A program made the translations under genes and the position numbers. The notes beneath the pieces were generated by a model, which searched no databases, had not been told where the DNA came from, and worked only from the letters and a program-made list of their open reading frames with translations. DNA of 64,000 nucleotides from Nonomuraea helvata. Its GTDB lineage: Bacteria > Actinomycetota > Actinomycetes > Streptosporangiales > Streptosporangiaceae. The DNA lies in contig NZ_BAAAXV010000001.1 in the NCBI RefSeq assembly GCF_039535785.1, forward strand, positions 3,224,001 through 3,288,000, given 5' to 3'. Shown one piece after another: positions 61,438 to 64,000 of the stretch (the first letter of the stretch is position 1; every line of letters starts with the position of its first letter).

Positions 61438-61705
61438 CTGCTGGTCTCCCAAGTGCTGGTGAAGATGCGGAGCGCGAGTCCGTAGAGCAGCCCCGGGGCC
61501 GCGCAACCACGCAGGGCGAGTTGCGGCCGTGTTCGGTGTCTCCGTACAGGGTGATGTAGGCGACCTCGTCGGTCAGGATGATGCGATACAGGTTCCGCAG
61601 GTCGTAGAAGCGCAGTTCGACGACGTCCAAGTGCTGCGCTGCCTCGCGCACGTACTCGGCGTTGTTGCGCACCTGCTCCAGCAGCATGCCCGGGTGGCTT
61701 TGGAG
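61438..61705 (-). pseudogene. C-terminal fragment resembling a DUF5919-type HTH protein
   Basis: The minus strand reads MLLEQVRNNAEYVREAAQHL, DVVELRFYDLRNLYRIILTD and EVAYITLYGDTEHGRNSPCV, then in the next frame LLYGLALRIFTSTWETSSP. The order (charged helix, then LYR-ILxD-xxYITLYG, then an xxIFxxTWE end) resembles the C-terminal sensor domain that follows an HTH in DUF5919 proteins. The N-terminal part is missing, and one extra base near 61495 shifts the frame. Confidence 0.45.
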
Positions 61706-61805
61706 GTCTCCACCAGCACCGTTTGTAGGTCAGTGCTGACACCACCCGGACCAGGAGGGCACCCTAGTGTTGGTGGGAGTTGACACCACCCTGGCGGGCG
61801 CGCAA

Positions 61806-62021
61806 GCGGAGCTCGTAGAGCAGGCCAAGTGGCGGGAGCACCCCAATCGGGACACCCCCGAGCACGTCCGCGATCAGGCCGAACTGTGGGCGGGACAGGC
61901 ACGCACCGAACTGGAGTGGGCGAAGAGCCTGAGCAAACGACTGTCTGAGGGCGCCTACACCATGGCCGATGATCCGGATTCGTGGCGAACGGTCCCCGAT
62001 CACCTCAAGATGCGCGCCTAA
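61806..62021 (+). pseudogene. Orphan 3' end of a PadR regulator gene
   Basis: The frame ending at 62021 encodes LSKRLSEGAYTMADDPDSWR and the rest of the last ~70 residues of the PadR protein, almost identical to residues at the end of the complete gene downstream. There is no HTH. It is a by-product of the tandem duplication. A start at 61767 would give an 84-residue product of no known use. Confidence 0.8.
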
Positions 62022-62158
62022 TCAACCTTGACTAGACGTTTCGTCCTCGTGTACTTTGGCCAAGTAGTCAAACTGGACTAGTCCCTACCAATCCGTTCGC
62101 AACACGGGAGAAGGAATCGAACCCATGGGAAAGCTCGCGATCGAGACGAGAGGGTTGA
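61806..62158 (+). repeat. Tandem duplication, copy A
   Basis: This 353-base segment is a near copy of 62551-62901. It contains the 3' end of the PadR gene, the PadR-ABC intergenic control region and the first ~11 codons of the ABC ATPase gene. The offset is 743-745 bases. Scattered substitutions and single-base indels show that the duplication is not recent. Confidence 0.9.
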
Positions 62159-62172
62159 GCGGAGGTGGGCGC

Positions 62173-62766
62173 ATGTCGGCGACGAAGCTCCTGGTACTCG
62201 GTATCGTGCACCTCTCCGGCGGCGCGCATGGCTACCAGGTGCGGTCCGAACTGCAGAGCTGGGGTGCGGAGAGTTGGGCCAAGATCAAGCCCGGCTCGAT
62301 TTATCACGCGCTGAAGAAGGCGGCGGCTGATGGCCTCCTCACCGAACACGCCGAGCCGGGCAACTCCGGGCCGGAGCGCGTTCTGTACCGCGCGACAGCT
62401 CGGGGACGTGACGAGATGGTCGAACTGGTCCGCGACGGTCTGCGGCGCACCCACGACCCGGACATGCTCAACGCGTCCATCGCCATGTTGCCCATGCTGA
62501 CCAGGACAGATGCCATCGCGCAGGTTAACGAGCGGGTCGCGCGCCTGGAAGCGGAGCTCGTAGTGCAGGCCGAGTGGCGGGAGCACCCCAATAGGGACGC
62601 CCCCGAGCACGTCCGCGATCAGGCCGAACTGTGGGCGGGACAGGCACGCACCGAACTGGAGTGGGCGAAGAGCCTGAGCAAACGACTGTCTGAGGGCGCC
62701 TACACCATGGCCGATGATCCGGATTCGTGGCGAACGGTCCCCGATCACCTCAAGATGCGCGTCTAA
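62173..62766 (+). CDS. PadR-family transcriptional regulator of the exporter operon
   Basis: 197 residues: PadR winged helix (ATKLLVLGIVHLSGGAHGYQ, IKPGSIYHALKKAAADGLLT, VLYRATARGRDEMVEL) and a C-terminal helical dimer domain (LSKRLSEGAYTMADDPDSWR). GGAGGTGG at 62160-62167 sets the start at ATG 62173. A longer in-frame start at 62125 is actually the duplicated first codons of the ABC ATPase gene ([11 protein letters not shown]), so transcripts from copy A could also make a PadR with an 11-residue ATPase leader. PadR proteins typically repress adjacent drug-exporter genes. Confidence 0.92.
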   Translation: MSATKLLVLGIVHLSGGAHGYQVRSELQSWGAESWAKIKPGSIYHALKKAAADGLLTEHAEPGNSGPERVLYRATARGRDEMVELVRDGLRRTHDPDMLNASIAMLPMLTRTDAIAQVNERVARLEAELVVQAEWREHPNRDAPEHVRDQAELWAGQARTELEWAKSLSKRLSEGAYTMADDPDSWRTVPDHLKMRV

Positions 62767-62901
62767 TCAACTTGACTAGACGTTTCGTCCTCGTCTGCTT
62801 TGGCCAAGTAGTCAAACTTGACTAGCTCACCAATCCGTTCGCAACGCCGAGAGAAGGAATCGAACCCATGGGAAAGCTCGCGATCGAGACGAGAGGGTTG
62901 A
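62551..62901 (+). repeat. Tandem duplication, copy B
   Basis: The counterpart of 61806-62158, holding the true 3' end of the PadR gene, the exporter control region and the start of the intact ABC ATPase gene. Copy B keeps a perfect operator palindrome (62809-62824), whereas the same site in copy A has one changed base. Confidence 0.9.
62809..62824. promoter_or_regulatory. PadR operator candidate
   Basis: TAGTCAAACTTGACTA is a perfect 7-2-7 palindrome 44 bases before the ABC ATPase start. The copy-A counterpart TAGTCAAACTGGACTA (62065-62080) lies before the PadR gene. A further half site, CTTGACTAG, occurs near 62771. Position suits PadR repression of both PadR and exporter genes. Confidence 0.65.
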
Positions 62902-63833
62902 AGAAGAGCTTCGGCACGACCCACGCGGTCGCCGGTGTGGACCTGGCCGTGAGCGCCGGGGGCGTGTACGGCGTGCTCGGTCCGAACGGGGCGGGCAAGA
63001 CCACCACGATCCGCATGCTGGCCACGCTCCTGCGCCCCGACGCCGGAGAGGCGCAAGTGCTCGGCTACGACGTCGTGCGTGACGCCCGGGCGGTGCGGAG
63101 CAGGGTGGGCCTTACCGGGCAGTTCGCGTCGGTCGACGAAGACCTCACCGGGGTAGAGAACCTGTTGCTGCTCGCCAGGCTGCTCGGCTACTCGCGCCCG
63201 CGGGCCAAGCGGCGAGCGGCCGACCTGCTCGACGCGTTCGGTCTTGCCGAGGCGGCCGACCGGCAGGTGAAGAAGTACTCCGGCGGGATGCGCCGGCGCA
63301 TCGACATCGCGGCGAGCCTGGTCGTCACCCCCGAACTGATCTTCCTCGACGAGCCCACGACCGGGCTCGACCCGCGCAGCAGGAACCAGGTCTGGGAGAT
63401 CGTCAGGGGCATGGTCGCCGAGGGCGCCACCGTGTTGCTGACCACGCAGTACCTCGACGAGGCCGACCAGTTGGCCGACCGGATAGCGGTGATCGACCAC
63501 GGGAAGGTCATCGCCGAGGGCTCGAGCGGCGAGCTCAAGGCATCGGTCGGCGCCGGCTCGCTGCACGTACGGCTACGTGCGCCCGAGCAGCGGGCCGAGG
63601 CCGAACGGGTCCTCGCCGGCGTCCTCGAGGTGGCGGCTGAGCCGTCCGCCGACCCGGCCGCGCTGTCCGCGCGGATCTCCGACCCTGAGCGGGTCGCCCG
63701 CGCCCTGGCCGAGCTGTCCCGCGGCGGCATCGACGTCACCGAGTTCGCGCTCGGTCAGCCGAGCCTGGACGAGGTGTTCCTCACCCTGACCGGACACGCC
63801 GCCGAGGAGACACCCGAGGAGGATGCCGCATGA
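62868..63833 (+). CDS. Daunorubicin-resistance-type ABC exporter ATPase (DrrA-like)
   Basis: 321 residues: Walker [11 protein letters not shown]-loop [20 protein letters not shown], signature [18 protein letters not shown], Walker [14 protein letters not shown]-switch [15 protein letters not shown], and a C-terminal DrrA-type extension ([20 protein letters not shown]). It drives drug export with the next gene's permease (ATGA overlap). GAGAAGGAA precedes ATG 62868. It is controlled by the upstream PadR gene. Confidence 0.93.
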   Translation: MGKLAIETRGLKKSFGTTHAVAGVDLAVSAGGVYGVLGPNGAGKTTTIRMLATLLRPDAGEAQVLGYDVVRDARAVRSRVGLTGQFASVDEDLTGVENLLLLARLLGYSRPRAKRRAADLLDAFGLAEAADRQVKKYSGGMRRRIDIAASLVVTPELIFLDEPTTGLDPRSRNQVWEIVRGMVAEGATVLLTTQYLDEADQLADRIAVIDHGKVIAEGSSGELKASVGAGSLHVRLRAPEQRAEAERVLAGVLEVAAEPSADPAALSARISDPERVARALAELSRGGIDVTEFALGQPSLDEVFLTLTGHAAEETPEEDAA

Positions 63834-64000
63834 ATGCCACGTCCGCGGAGCAGGCGTCGGCGCCGGTCACTGAGGACGCGCTGCGCAGTGTGCTGTTGGC
63901 CGGTGAGCGGCCGTCTCGCCCCGGCCCGGTGCGCACCTCGTTGACATTCGGCTGGCGCGCTCTGCTGAAGATCAAACACGTCCCGGAGCAGCTCGTCGAC
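63830..64000 (+). CDS. ABC exporter permease (DrrB-like), 5' part
   Basis: The ATG overlaps the stop of the ATPase gene by four bases. 57 codons are visible: a polar N-terminus ([20 protein letters not shown]) and the start of the conserved region before the first membrane helix ([20 protein letters not shown]), as in DrrB-type permeases. The gene continues beyond the window. Confidence 0.85.
   Translation, partial: MNATSAEQASAPVTEDALRSVLLAGERPSRPGPVRTSLTFGWRALLKIKHVPEQLVD

Overview
The window is very GC-rich with short intergenic gaps, strong GGAGG-type ribosome binding sites, many 1-4 nt gene overlaps and many GTG/TTG starts. Together with the gene content (TetR, MarR and Lrp regulators, P450, ECF41-type sigma factor, DrrAB-type exporter, F420-type oxidoreductase remnant) this points to a high-GC actinomycete with a large genome, most likely Streptosporangiaceae (Nonomuraea-like). 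That assignment is inferred from style and not proven. No rRNA, tRNA or CRISPR array was seen.

The region is accessory DNA under strong decay. Intact small operons alternate with broken genes, and three complete insertion sequences of different families (IS5/IS427 at 6.7-7.8 kb, IS630 at 19.2-20.3 kb, IS256 at 41-42.5 kb) lie beside older transposase scraps (8.4-9.0, 14.2, 39.5 kb).

Layout: 0.2-6.5 kb holds an ArsR-like regulator, a broken TetR gene in front of a two-gene ABC exporter, an LLM oxidoreductase stump and a SigJ-type sigma factor. At 6.5-8 kb a small membrane-protein gene is split by an IS5-family element and can be rebuilt exactly. At 9-14 kb are LysR/threonine aldolase, a regulator/P450 pair, and a hypothetical gene with MarR. 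From 14.1 to 17.9 kb is a graveyard of TetR, fumarylacetoacetate hydrolase, AraC and esterase remnants around one intact DoxX gene. At 18-25.5 kb are an NADH-dehydrogenase-like flavoprotein, IS630, a TetR-DoxX operon and an esterase/membrane-protein operon with a divergent TetR gene.

The most coherent unit is 25.6-36.1 kb. It has a polyamine-type ABC importer (binding protein, two permeases, ATPase), both subunits of a TPP-dependent 2-oxoacid/acetoin dehydrogenase E1, a short-chain dehydrogenase, an IclR regulator, a class V PLP enzyme, a creatinase-like M24 protein and a RidA protein. Gene overlaps and common themes suggest one catabolic system for an unknown nitrogen-containing substrate. 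It ends in a truncated second dehydrogenase.

From 36.5 to 41 kb come an ABC exporter remnant, a response regulator whose receiver half has been replaced by a sugar-nucleotide dehydratase N-terminus, its intact histidine kinase, and more remnants. At 42.5-46.2 kb are an Lrp regulator, an aromatic-type FAD monooxygenase, a frameshifted SDR and a DoxX-like protein. At 46.4-50.2 kb is a small-peptide locus: a 27-aa ORF, an 86-aa protein, a 74-aa secreted-looking peptide and a TPR protein with a degenerate ATPase-like N-terminus, facing a TrmB/LuxR-type regulator. At 50.3-58 kb are three regulator-controlled metabolic groups (TetR/lactonase-like MBL/patatin; TetR/alpha-beta hydrolase lacking its serine; MarR/FMN reductase/Tat-exported amidohydrolase), two of them with clear paired operators. 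From 58 to 61.7 kb genes are again broken, except a TRIC/UPF0126 channel. The right end carries a PadR-DrrA-DrrB exporter operon whose control region has been duplicated in tandem.
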